Shown here one piece after another: positions 51,983-63,773 of a stretch of 64,000 nt of DNA. The DNA lies in contig NC_073745.1 of assembly GCF_029784135.1 (NCBI RefSeq), positions 57,119,705-57,183,704 on the forward strand, read 5' to 3'. How positions within the stretch are numbered: the stretch's first letter is position 1; every line of letters starts with the position of its first letter. The notes under the pieces were generated by a model, which saw only the letters and a program-made list of their open reading frames with translations, had not been told where the DNA came from and did not search any database. A program made the translations under genes and the position numbers. The stretch is from Toxorhynchites rutilus septentrionalis (Eukaryota > Arthropoda > Insecta > Diptera > Culicidae).

Positions 51983-54900
51983 AAAGGGCCCGGCCGGGTA
52001 AGGGAGTTAAAAGTGCCCCCAAACCAAATCACCAGCTGTATGGAAAATATTGTATAGGATATTTAATAAGAAATTTTGGCGGTTTATTTGAACCCCTATG
52101 TGGTTTAACATGGGATTCATAGTGAAAAACGTACTTTTTCGTTTATTTCACGCCATCCTCAAAAGCTACGAGATAAAAATTTGAAAAAAAAAACTGAATG
52201 TGCATCTTACTACGGTGTATCAAGAAAAAATATTTTAAAAAAAGAAGTACTAAAAAATATGTAGATTTTGATTTTTTTTTTGTGATTTAGAGATTCAGTA
52301 CTACTCTAATTCACATTAAAATGTGTTCCCACGCCTTTTCTATATATGTGTGATTTTTTCAGATTTCAGATTTCAGTGTTGCGCGGTTCAAAAATTTTTT
52401 TTTTCATATTTCCATAAAGTCTGGCTGGGTAAGGGAGTAAAAAGTCCCCCAGACCAAATCACCAGCTGTATGGAAAATATTGTATAGGGTACTGAATAAA
52501 ACATTTTGGCAGTAGTACCATATATTTGAGTCCTTATATGGTACACCATAGGATATATGGTGAAAAAAGCACTTTTTCGTTTTTTCACGCCATTCTCAAT
52601 AGCTTTGAGACAAAAATACTGAAAGTACACCGTACTTAGGTGTATCGATCAATATTTTCAAACATTTTTTTTCATCAGAAAATCAAACACTAAAAAAAAT
52701 TAATTAACTTTTATTTCCATTTTAAATAATTTTTTTTTTTATTTTGATATTCAGTACTACTCTAGTTTGTATCCAAATTCAATTAGAGTAGTACTAAATC
52801 TCTGAATCCCAGAAAATTTCATTTCAAAATTTCAATATTTTTTTTAGTACAGGTCGGACTCGATTATCCGGAGTATTGATTTTGTTTTCACTCCGGATAA
52901 TCAAATCCTTCGGATGATCTAGTCATAAAAATAAAACAATTTTCTCTCGGTAAACGTATTATAATTATGATTTGCACTTATTTATTGAACGGTTTTATCT
53001 AGGTTGACCCGTTTGTATGTTTGTGACTTTGTAACTTTGTAACTTTGTATGAAGCGATGTACCACATTAATATAAATTTCACCCCCTTCCTGTTGACCGA
53101 TTGATCTGAAATTTGGAACACATCTTTACCTCTGGTGTCATTATGGAACTGCGTATTCCATGGTCTTGAAAATCCAAGATGGCGGCTGCTACAAAATGAC
53201 GGATTACATATTGTCTCAGAACCGCTTCAATGTGGGTATCACATGAAAGGGATTGACTAGTAGAATACAGTTATTTATGAAAAATATAAATCCAAGATGG
53301 CGGCCACTTCAAAATGGCGGATTACATATTTTCTCAGAACCCCATCAATATATATTTATCTTTTTTTTCAATATATTTTTTTTTCAAACCCTCTTCAATA
53401 TGGATATCAAAAAGAAGTTCTCGACTAGTATAACATAGCAGATCATGAAAAATCCAATTCCAAGATGGCTGCAGTCACCAAACAACTAATTACTTTTTAA
53501 ATGGTTTCATTCAGCTTGACCTGTTTGTATGTATGTTTGAATGTTTGTATGGTTGTCCCACATTAATAGAAAATTGAACCCGTTCCTGTTGACTGATTTT
53601 TGGAAGATTTTTGGAAGACACCTTTAATTCTACTGTCATTATCAAACTACGTATTCCATGATCTTGAAAAATTCAATTTGGCCATCGCTAAAAAATTGCT
53701 GAATTACGTGGCATGGAGAACACGAAACATAATAAACAACATAAATTTGAAAAGGTCACCGCCACTAAATGGCCGACTAAGTATTTTTTGCAATTCCCTC
53801 AATATTGGTATCAAATGAAATGGTTTGACTTACAGAATACAGTACATCATGAAAATATTCCGAAGAAAATTAGGTAAGAAACAGACGTTAGATTTCCATT
53901 ATCCACAGTTAGTTGTTTCATCATATACCCCACGATTTTATTTTAGTCTCATCATTGCCCTAGATCAATGAAGGAACGGATGTGATAACTACTAATTGCC
54001 ACATACCAAATTATTTTCTAGCTCTTAGTACATTAAACCGTTTAACTTAAAATTTTTTTTTACTTATTCTATTTTCTTGTTTTTTAGTAAATTATCTATA
54101 TCATTAGTATACTTCTCTACATTAAAACCATGCAGAATACTTATGTTTTTTTCAATTTTTGTTTCTTACCTAACTTTCTTCGGAATATTTCGATGATGTA
54201 CAGTATCCTATTAGTCAAACCATTTCATTTGATACCAATATTGAGGGGATTTAAAAGAATACATAGTCGACCATTTTATGGTGGTGACCTTTTGAATTTA
54301 TGTTGTTCATAGTGTAGTGTATTCTCCAAGTCAAGCCATTCAGCCATTTTTTAGCGTTGACTGTCGCTAAATTGACTTAAATTTTTCAAGAACATGGAAT
54401 ACGCAGTTTTATAATGACAGTAGAATTAAAAGTGTGTTCCAAATTTCAGATCAATCAGTCAGCGTCAATTTTCTATTAATGTGGGACAACCCTACAAACA
54501 GGGCAAGCTGAATGGAACCATTAGAAAGTAATTGTTTATTTGGGAACTGCGGTCATCTTGGATTTTGATTTTTCATGATCTACTGTGCACTTTCATTTGA
54601 TACCCATATTGATGGGGTTGTGAGAAAATAGGTAATCCGCCATTTTGTAGTGGCCGCCATTTTGGATTTGCATTTTTCATAATTGACTGCATTCTACTAG
54701 TCAAGTCCTTTCATTTGGTACCCATATTAGCTATTCAATACGGAATTATTATACAAATTATTCAAAATTTCCGAAAATCAAAAATAAAATACTCCGGATA
54801 ATCGAGTCCGACCTGTACTAAAATTTTTGATGAATTTTTTTTTTTGATAATTTTTCTTGATACACCGTAGTAAGATGCACTTTCAGTACTTTTTTCAAAT

Positions 54901-55095
54901 TTTTATCTCGAAGCTTTTGAGGATGGCGTGAAATAAACGAAAAAGTACGTTTTTCACTATAGATCCCATGTTAAACCACATAGGGTTCAAATAAACCGTT
55001 AAAATTTCATATTTAATATCCTGTACAATATTCGCCATACAGCTAGTGATTTGGTTTGGGGTCACTTTTTACTCCCTTACCCGGCCAAGCCCTTT
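51983..55095. mobile_element. Long-TIR MITE (3.1 kb with nested insertions)
   Basis: The ends AAAGGGCCCGGCCGGGTAAG and, inverted, AAAGGGCTTGGCCGGGTAAG lead into inverted repeats of about 250-270 bp (including AAACCAAATCAC(C/T)AGCTGTATGG). The left half contains a second, same-family left arm at 52423-52849 (GTCTGGCTGGGTAAGGGAG). The right part of the interior is the pogo-like foldback at 52850-54815. No transposase was seen. Confidence 0.75.
52850..54815. mobile_element. Pogo-like foldback element (1966 bp)
   Basis: The termini CAGGTCGGACTCGATTATCC and, inverted, ACTCCGGATAATCGAGTCCG plus ACCTG are flanked by TA (52848-52849, 54816-54817). The inverted homology continues for most of the element: ATCAATCAGTC near 54450 mirrors 53098, GCGTATTCCATGGTCTTGAA mirrors 54390, and TTAGGTAAGAAAC at 53872 mirrors 54166. 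The whole is thus a near-complete palindrome centred near 54.02 kb. It contains AAGATGGCGGC units and no transposase. Confidence 0.82.
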
Positions 55096-57779
55096 CACAT
55101 ATAAAAAAATAATAAAAACTTCACAACACTGAGACACTTCCATAGAAATCATTTACAGGAGGAACCCATTTTTTCCACACAATCACTTCAACAAGTTGAA
55201 ATATATAAATTATGAATGCTAAGCATGTAGGAAACGTCATATCATTTTACGATTCAGATTCAACTCGCAATTAGCATTGTTCGACAGAATTTCAATTAAT
55301 ATACATGCAAGCAACATAGGGTTTTTAGTCTATAATGGAACAATTAAACGCTCATTTGAAATAAAACAATCAAACCACACAAAAGCCATAAAATCTGATG
55401 CGAAAGCATATATTCCTATTTGATGGCGCCCAATGAATCAGCAAGCAACAAAATTCCGTTGCAACAATTTTCTTTAAGGCTTGAAAAGAAGTATCAACAG
55501 TTATAGGTCAAGGGAGGTCAAGGCGAAGTGTGTTTATTGCTCTACTGCTCCAATGCATTCGCGAGAGGAATCATTAGTGACATTTGCTCACTCCCTTCTA
55601 ATGCTTTTATATGATTTGTGGATTTATGTTGAGCACAACAAAGTAATCGGCTGAAAATCGGCACTGTGTTGTTGAACGTCCAATTATAAGGAGATAAACT
55701 TGTTTTTATATCTGATAAAATTGGCAAACATAACCTGAGCTAAAGATGTCAGTCAGAAGAGCGATGACATTTTTCGAAATACTTGTGGCGTGTGAACATC
55801 AGGTATCAACACAGTTAGCTCACACCATTTTAATGCCAAAGAAGTCAGAGCTCTGACAAATATCCACTCACTCAATACAAAAATTACGGTTTACGTTTTG
55901 TGGCTTGAACAACGCTCAATACTTTCATTCATCTTGGGGGAAGATACAACAGAACAAACCAACTACAGCGCGAACCCAACTCTGCACACGGTTGACATTT
56001 TCACCTATTTTTACGTCTCAAACAAAAACCGAATAATCACCCGCGACCGCCAAAACGCACGGACTCTCACCGCCGCCTGTAAAGGCCAGCTCTCACCGAT
56101 GTGATCATACACAACGTATTTGTCTTTTTTTTTTCTCTGTCGTGTTTCTGAGGCTCGGCACCGAATGTCAAGCACCTTTGACCACCCAGAAAGAGCCTCG
56201 GCGAGTGATCTTAGCCGACCATTTCTGATTAATGTACGCGCGCACAACAGATCCACTACCGTTCAGTATGTACTCGACCGCTCGATTGATATCGATTGCG
56301 AGTGCCGGTTGAATGCCGCGCGAAAGTTGGCGTTCTTGACCGGTAAGGACCATGTAAAGGCGACTTGATCGACGCTGCGCGCATTGATCAACGCTTGAAG
56401 CGGGGTGCAGATCATCAACAGAAGAACAGATCTGATTCCATTCCGAGGCAGTTTAAATGACACCGTCTCGTGTTTCGAATGCAATCTGATTTTTCATGCT
56501 AATAGTTTTCGGAAAACAACCACTTAATGATAGATGAAAGACATTAATACACGTCTAATGACGTTACGTAAGCCTCGCTTTGCGCGTGCTTCAACCTCAA
56601 ATGTCAAATTCTATGAAGATGCTAGAGTGAAAAATATATGCAAACCGTGTTCGGGTTTCAGAATTCAAATCTCGCGAAGCGGTGAAGCGTAAAAGTAAAC
56701 ACCATTCTCTCAAACTAAGCTGAATTGATGTGCACCATCAATACATCTCGTTTGGACAGTTTCCACACGCTTTCCTGACCTGTTCCAATCGCAATGAATT
56801 ATTCATGTTTTGGGTGTGAACGTTGTGTGATAGAATTCAAGTTCATGGGATCGATGAATCAAAAATCACCGCCATCATTATATCATCAAACGTGGAAAAT
56901 AATTCGATCTTGTTTTGGTGTCTGACTTCCTGTTCGGGGAGAATGTTTACGGATACACATCGGAACAATGCGGAGAGAAAAAAATGGAAATAAAAATAGA
57001 CACGTGCGATAGATGTATTATGTTTTTGGATTCCTAATGGCATTTATTTGTACTCATAAACATAAGAAAACAAACGTTTTTGTAACGGTAAATTTGTTTT
57101 GCAACTTGGAAGGCTGCTACAAGCGATATAACCTTCCGGAATATCAAATCATCGTAGATTGTTTGTGCACATCGTTTGAATAAGGTTGTGACACTACACT
57201 TTGTGACGCTACACTTTCAATCTTGGGCGTAGAATTTGAGTACAAAATTTATGGTTTTTGAGCAATAAATGTTCTTGTTCAAAATTTTGTTTTGAAGGAA
57301 GCTATTTATGAAACTTGTATTGGGTGTAACTCAGGATAATCAAAGCAAATTCCATCTGCATCTACAACCGTCGACCATCTTCTGAACTATGATGGGTTAT
57401 TTGCCTGAAGAACTCCTGTTCATTGAAGGTGATCTCATTACCAAGCCAAGTCTTTATACAGTACTTTATACATTGTTGTCCTAAAATTAAATTATTAGTC
57501 ATCGTCAGTAATGAAATGAACTCAGCGCACCTTACTTTAATCAATCTTATTAATAAAATGAACGTGTCCCTGCCCTTTTTGAAGAATGACAAACCGATAT
57601 AAGAAAATCCGGATTTTCGTCATTATTGCCAGTCATTCCAACTTTGTGTAATTACACGATCATTTTTAATGTCATTCTGTTGAACTAATGAAATTAGCTA
57701 TTGCTATGTAGCTATGCAGAACTATGCAGAATAACCGTGGATGACAATCATGCACAAATCATAATTTGTTGCATGCATT
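55096..57779. other. No gene seen; intronic-looking DNA
   Basis: Short frames only. A relatively GC-rich patch at 55990-56420 has several overlapping frames on both strands but no motif, codon bias or paired splice sites that I can support. Under the nested-gene model this lies in the giant minus-strand intron. Confidence 0.45.
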
Positions 57780-58159
57780 GTTTAGAGCAGGAGTTCTCAA
57801 ACTCTTTTGGGCAAGAGACCCCTTTTCCAGAATTAAGTCATACCTTAGACCCCCATATTGAACTTGTTAAGAAATATTGGAAATATATTTTTATCAGCGT
57901 AACGCGTTTATTTCATTTTTCGACACTACTGTCATTCATTCGACGTCAAACAAACTTACATATGGTGTTCATTCATATTCATTCTGTTCTATCTGAACTT
58001 TCTTAAAAGTTCGAATCATGGGACTTCATTCACATTTATCCATTGCCATTGAATTGTCAGGAATATTGTGACTGTTCATTTTCAACATCCCGATAATAGT
58101 GTGATTTTCTGATTGAGACAGTACCTTGCTTATTTAGTTATTTCTGAAATTATTCCGAA

Positions 58160-58363
58160 ATGGCATCGCAAATCGGTGGTTTAAGCGGAATTGTCAACAA
58201 AAGCGCAAGATCTGCACGCACATTCACAAAAATTTCTAAGGATTACATAGGAAGCATTCTGCAAAATCGAACCGACAAGCGAACTTCGTCCGCCATTCTA
58301 AAAGCACAGTTTGACCTGTCTGCGAAAAAAGCTCGAATTATTCTCAATGCGGTCGTGTCTTGA
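58160..58363 (+). CDS. Small hypothetical open frame
   Basis: 67 codons starting MASQIGGLSGIVNKSARSAR, rich in Lys, Ser, Ala and Arg, with an AKKARIILNAVVS C-terminus. I do not recognise it. The ATG context is good (CCGAAATGG), and AATAAA occurs at about 58462, 99 bp after the stop. It lies in the left part of the 4.56-kb hAT element. It could be a short host-derived gene, the remnant of a transposon-encoded product, or a chance frame. Confidence 0.3.
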   Translation: MASQIGGLSGIVNKSARSARTFTKISKDYIGSILQNRTDKRTSSAILKAQFDLSAKKARIILNAVVS

Positions 58364-59269
58364 ACACCATTTTCAATTTTTTTTTGTTTGAAGATGCGAT
58401 CTTGCACCTCTGGTTTTTTTAACCTGATTTTCAAAACTGTTTAGTTTTCATCATAGAACTAAATAAACCTATACAATTTGACTCATATTCCGAACACTTC
58501 ATTTTAAACACTAAATTTACTGATCATCAATGTTGTAAATAATTGAATAATGAAAACCCCGATATTCTTAGGATATACCCTTCCGTATAACAACATTTAT
58601 AAGTATCAAAACAACATTGATGCTCGGTAATTTTAGTTTTTAAAATTAAGTGTTCGGAATTTGAGTCAAAACGGTACTTTTTTACTTCGGAATTGAAGTC
58701 TTTTGAAGCATTTCCGACAATTGGAATTCATATTCGTATTCACTATGTAAAATGATACCATTTTAATTGAGGAGGAAAACTTGCTTGCTTGAACAATTTA
58801 AAAATTCCTCTTCCTCGGCTTACACTATCGATTTCTTCACACTCCTCAGCGCTCATTTGTTGTCACTATTAAAATTTTCTGTGCTTCCTTATCCTCCTCG
58901 ATGAATTTTACCGTTTTGTCAGTGTCCGAGAACGATGTTGATATTGAATGAACCGGTATATGAATATCAATGAATGACAAAACTAGGGATATTTCCTTTT
59001 GTTCACATTCCGTGAACGCAGAGCAGAACGAAAAAGAGAATGAACGAAACTGAATGAATCAACTGTGGGTGGCTTGCTGGGGTTGTGAGGTTTGGAGTTG
59101 GTTCATTTGCAGGTATCCCGAACGCAAAGATATAATGATCGAATGTGGTCTGAAATTCAGCTGAAATGATTGATGTGAAAGAGATATTTCCAAGCACTGG
59201 TCTTCATATATGTAGCAAAAATCAGTCCTTGGCACATATTTTCATCTTTCGTATATCGAACATACCCAA

Positions 59270-60565
59270 AAGGGCGAACACGAAATTATTGCGACACATT
59301 CAACAGGGCATAACTTTTTTACCATTGGGTAAAAATCAACCAAATTTTGCACACTTTCTCATTGATGTGTATTGTCTACATGCTGTCAAACTAGAAGTCG
59401 TGTTTTTCGATTCAACGAAAATGGAGGTGAACCAACGCGAGTCGAGAGAACAAATTCTTTCCAAACACCTGGAATTTCCTGATCTGTCGCACCGGCAGTT
59501 GGGAAAAATGTTGAACATTCACCATTCAACCGTCTCCAGAGTGTTGTAGCGGTTCCAGGAGCGGTTGACGTTGGACCACGGCAAAGGAGCTGGGAGAAAA
59601 CCGGGACCGGAGAACAAAAAGACGGAGGGAAAGGTGAAGCGGATGATTAAAGCAAATCCCAACGTCTCAAGCCGTGATTTGGCTAAAAAGATCGGCATGT
59701 CGCAGAGCTACGTCCAGAATGCAAAGAAGAGAGCTGGACTACATACATACAAGGTACAGAACTTCCCAAACCGCGATGAGCGGCAACAATCGACGGCTAT
59801 AACTCGGGCACGGAAGCTCTACGAGAAGATGTTGACAAAATATGGTTGCTGTGTGATGGACGACGAAACGAATATAAAAGCCGATTTTAAGCAAATTCCG
59901 GGGTTGGAGTTTTTCACCGGCAAGAGCATGTTCGATGTGGACGACAAATTTAAGAAGAAGAAAATGTCGAAGTTCGCCTCCAAATATCTCATTTGGCAGG
60001 CCATCTGCTCTTGCGGACTGAGGAGTGAGCCTTTCGTGACAAAGGGCACAGTAAATGGCGAGATCTACAAATCTGAGTGCCTCGAGAAGCGCTTTTGGCG
60101 TTCTTGCAGCAGCACGACGAAGCTCCGCTATTTTGGCCAGATTTGGCATCATGTCACTATTCTAAAAGTGTCCTGGAGTGGTATGAGGCCAATTCTGTCC
60201 ATTTTGTTCCAAAGGACATGAGCCCGCCAAACTGTCCGGAGCTGCGCCCGGTGGAGCAGTACTGGGCAATAATGAAGCGGGAACTTCGGAAGAGCAAGAA
60301 GACAGTCAAAGACGAGAAGGACATGTTAAGAAAATGGAAAAAAAACTGAGAAACTGGTACCGGATGACACTGTAAAGACTTTGATGGAGGGCATCAAGCG
60401 AAAATGCGTTCAATTTTACACTCAAGGCTCCATCGATTAACTTTTCTTTTGATTTTTGAAGTAAATATATGTATAAAACTACCCTAAAATGTTGGTTTGA
60501 TTCTAAATATTATAAGAGAATTGGCATGATATTTTCGGTGTCGCAATAATTTCGTGTTCGCCCTT
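59270..60565 (+). mobile_element. DD37E transposon, third family (1296 bp)
   Basis: The terminal repeats AAGGGCGAACACGAAATTAT and its inverse, continuing to TGCGACAC, are essentially perfect over 28 bp. TA follows the right end (60566-60567); the left flank is AA, so one duplication is mutated. The transposase gene lies between them on the + strand. Confidence 0.88.
59420..60440 (+). pseudogene. DD37E transposase, third family, inactivated
   Basis: The frame starts MEVNQRESREQILSKHLEFP at 59420 with the first helix-turn-helix (LSHRQLGKMLNIHHSTVSRV), hits TAG at about 59548-59550 and resumes. It shows SSRDLAKKIGMSQSYVQNA, Asp1 in CCVMDDETNIKADF, then a frameshift near 60090, Asp2 in LFWPDLASCHYS, and Glu in LRPVEQYW (spacing 37). 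A second frameshift near 60340 precedes LVPDDTVKTLMEGIKRKC and the stop near 60438. All catalytic residues survive, so inactivation is recent relative to the relics elsewhere. Confidence 0.9.
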
Positions 60566-61170
60566 TATCAACAGAGCTTCATTGTTGGGTTCATTGTAGA
60601 CTCGTCCAGCTGTTGGTCTTTATTAAATTGAATATAATTTATCTCTCTTCGCGACTCATCTCAAGTTTCCTGAAATAATTAAAACAAAATTTTGTTACGC
60701 CATGCACATAGATGACCAAGCATTTTTTAAATTATTTTTCAATCACTTTATTTTAGTTCACTTCATTTAGCTATGTAAATACCTTGTAATCTCTTGAATT
60801 AAATTAGAAGTTGAGTACATTATAACTCTAGCTCCAACGTATTTCAAAACACATATGAAATTGTAACCTAAAGGCAAGCTTGTTATGCAGTAAAATATTA
60901 GGAGCATGTTTGGGCATGAATTTGATGGCGGCTTCCTTCGTGTTAAATCGCGTATATGTTTAAAATGCAGAGAAATGTTAAACATGCCTGAAGGATTCGT
61001 ACGCTCAAACATATTATCTTGCACGAACCTGTTCACGGTTTTTCTACTTGTCGAATTTTTCATTTTCTGTTCTATGTACTTTTTTATTTTCATCTTGTGC
61101 GCACTCATCGTCTTGCTGAGATTTTAAAATGTACAGCAATAATATTGTCTACTAAGATATTAGTCATTCT

Positions 61171-62158
61171 CAGGGTTGCCACATATACAGAATATTCTGT
61201 ATTTTACAGATTTTTCGCCAAATTTCAGATACACAATCTGTATACACAGAATTAAGCTAATTCTGCAAAGATATAGAATTAAAAGATATTTTTTCAAATT
61301 CAAATTTAAATGTTAAATTAACTACAGTTCACTTTCTCTGTCTACCTTCTTACTAATAAAATTTGTTTTTTATCGTTGCGTCATGAAGTTATGTACCTTG
61401 ATTTACAAAAATGTTGAACCGTATGAAATGTCACCTCACTACTCCATTCCTGCTGAGGATGTTTTTGGGGCACTTTTTGATACTTCCACATTCATCAGCG
61501 TGTTTTGAGTGAATATTCTCGTTTTACAATGCCAACAAAACAAAGCTCTGAAATCAGTTGGTTTCCACAATGATGGACTTTATTTTGAAAGCAAAGAACT
61601 ATGTATCGGCTCAAGGAGGAGCGTCAAGGATGAAATTGACGGAAAATTTAGGAAAAGCAAAGCTCAACAAAACCATGTGAAGGGCTTAGAATGAAAGGGG
61701 TGTAAGTGATTTGATCGTTTTCTCTACATCGACTCTCTCTTTTGTAAGTTATGACCATTCCCAGCTGTATTTGACAATGTGGAAAATAGGTCAGAACCTC
61801 ATCTATCAGATTCTATAGCAAACTTAAATTGGAACGTTTTTGCAGTTGAGTTATTTACTAAACAAAATGTTGATGAAGAGAAATCGATCAAGTCACTTAC
61901 ACCCCTTGCATTCTGAGCCCCTCATGTATAATTACATCATACATTTATTATGAGAAAACTTTTTTATGATTTATTTTGTTGTATTGATACGACATAAGCA
62001 AACCATAAATAAGAACAATTCAAAATTTAAATAAACCTTCCTTTCCATTTTTTCGGTTAGATTTTGGATACAGATTTTTTTGTTAATAATAATAATTTTG
62101 TTAATAATAAAGACACATTTTTTTAGAAAATTTTACAGGATAAAATGTGGCAATCCTA
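61171..62158. mobile_element. Non-autonomous hAT element (988 bp)
   Basis: The termini CAGGGTTGCCACATATACAG and, inverted, TGTGGCAATCCTA have 8-bp flanks gtcattct (61163-61170) and ttcattct (62159-62166) with one mismatch. ACAGA(A/T)T units are repeated at the left. It is related to the 41515-45216 element by its GTTGCCAC ends. It contains the 247-bp MITE at 61678-61924. Confidence 0.78.
61678..61924. mobile_element. MITE with TGAGGGGCTCAGAATG ends, copy 2 (inverted)
   Basis: Same family as 43146-43402 in opposite orientation, sharing GGGTGTAAGTGA(T/C)TTGATCG at both ends and the middle GGTCAGAACCTCATCTATC. It is slightly shorter. Confidence 0.75.
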
Positions 62159-62356
62159 TTCATTCTTATAGCAGAGTGGTTCACGTAACACAACTTATGC
62201 AGCATCTTAAATATATCAAATAAGAACTTGTGTTATTTTATAGGGGTCAATGTTCAGACCCCGTCGACCCACAAAATAAATTTTCGTTTCTGTCGGGAAA
62301 CCGAAATCGACCCCAAGGGGTCGATATCGACCACTTTGAGAAACCCTGGTTTAGAG

Positions 62357-63685
62357 AATACTTATTCAACAGAAAACAGATGCCTGTCGTCCTAATGAAT
62401 TAAAGTACAGAACTAATGAACGAACCTCAACGAACCGCATATTCGACTGCAATATACGGTAAACCACAAAGTTTCCCAATGAGAATGACGACCTGTAAAC
62501 AATCTAACATCATTAATATCTATTAATATTACCTTCACCAATGTAGTGAATAAAAATAAGTTTAAAAAATCCCGGACGTTGCTGGATTCAGGAAAGAGGA
62601 AACAGAATATCAATAGCAATATCAATATCTGTTATTCCCTATACTTATTTTGCTGTCAAGATGTCGGCAAAAATGATATAACACAAAAATAGACAGCGAT
62701 AATGAGAAACTTATTAAGGAGTTCAACAACAACAAAAAAAAGTCAATAAATTATCCACATGTCGATCGTCCCATGTAACAAAAACAAGCAACAGGGTAAC
62801 AGGATATCCCATCCGTACAAAACAACTGTCTGTTTCGAAACGCCGCAATAAACGTTCTATTCAATAGCGAGTTTTTTCGTCTGCAAGAATTTTCTTAATG
62901 ATGCATAAAAAAAGGCAACCGGTACGAACATATTCTAAAACTTCTTTGTTGTGGGACACAAGAATCGGATCACGAGTAACACTTGGGAGGAGAAGTTTTA
63001 GGATGAATGATTGATTGAACAGAGGTTAGCTGTATAATGTACATGAAATTAATCCATTACCACTCATGCATGTTTTTATACAGCTAATCTCTTCAGCAAA
63101 CATTATCTTCGGAATCGTTTATCCGATCATTTATTGCGTCCAAGCGGTAATAAATGAATATAATCAGAAAATTGTCCTAAACTAGTTCCCATTCGAGTAC
63201 ATTGATGGTATGTAGCATTGAATTAATCACACAAACGTATCGTTTCGCAGCAATACACGAAAAGCTGCCGTGCGAGAATGACTCCAATGCATCCCACACA
63301 ACAAACGAGAAACCTTCGGCGCAAGCTTCGAGTTCTTTCACCGGGTTTTTTTTCCTTCTACCGCCCGGCTATCTTCAATAGTCGTCGCCCGGCTTCCAGC
63401 CCGCTGTAAGCTGTAGGCTTTCAGGATGATGAAGTCCAGTATGGAAGCCATCATAAAAGTGACCTTCAAACATTTTGTTATGAATGTAACTCCTTCATCC
63501 GTGAAACTGATTCATATCTTCTGAGAAACAGCGCAAATGAATATTTGACAGTGAGCTGATTAGTTCCAAGCCGGTGATTTGCCGACACAATGTATAAAAG
63601 AATAAACTTTCCTAGAATCTGACGCACTAAATAAATGTTTTTGACGTCCCTCTAAAAACTAAATAAAAATCGGTGGGATAATTAC
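62357..63685. other. No gene seen
   Basis: Non-coding DNA between the hAT element and the signal-peptide exon. It would be the first part of the giant intron of the minus-strand gene. Confidence 0.45.
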
Positions 63686-63773
63686 ATTTAACGCCAGTGT
63701 ACTGCTGACCAGGAACTAACGGCGCCGCCAGGAGAACAAAGAACACAATTCTTGCACCTAGAAGATTCATCAT
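63686..63773 (-). CDS. Signal-peptide exon, probably first exon of the repeat-protein gene
   Basis: On the - strand, ATGATG starts MMNLLGARIVFFVLLAAPLV followed by PGQQYTGVK, a textbook eukaryotic signal peptide with hydrophobic core IVFFVLLAAPLV. A donor GTAATT follows at 63685; another (GTCAGC at 63709) would end the exon at 63710. Both leave the frame in phase 1, which is what the exon at 6872-6961 requires; its acidic start (ILPADAKDD) fits a mature secreted protein. No other minus-strand acceptor with a coding frame is evident between. If correct, the intron is about 56.7 kb. It could instead belong to another small gene that I cannot see. Confidence 0.5.

Larger units (their letters stand above)
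57788..62348. mobile_element. hAT element (4.56 kb) with perfect 8-bp TSD
   Basis: The termini CAGGAGTTCTCAAACT and, inverted, CAGGGTTTCTCAAAGT are of Charlie-like hAT type. A perfect duplication GTTTAGAG lies at 57780-57787 and 62349-62356. It hosts a DD37E relic, a smaller hAT and a MITE. Removing these leaves about 2.3 kb. A complete hAT transposase was not found; a 67-codon frame at 58160 is the only tidy one. Confidence 0.85.

Noticed and set aside
56000..56484. GC-rich patch with overlapping frames on both strands, possible exon
   Set aside because: No recognisable protein, no phase-compatible splice sites, and frames on both strands equally open.
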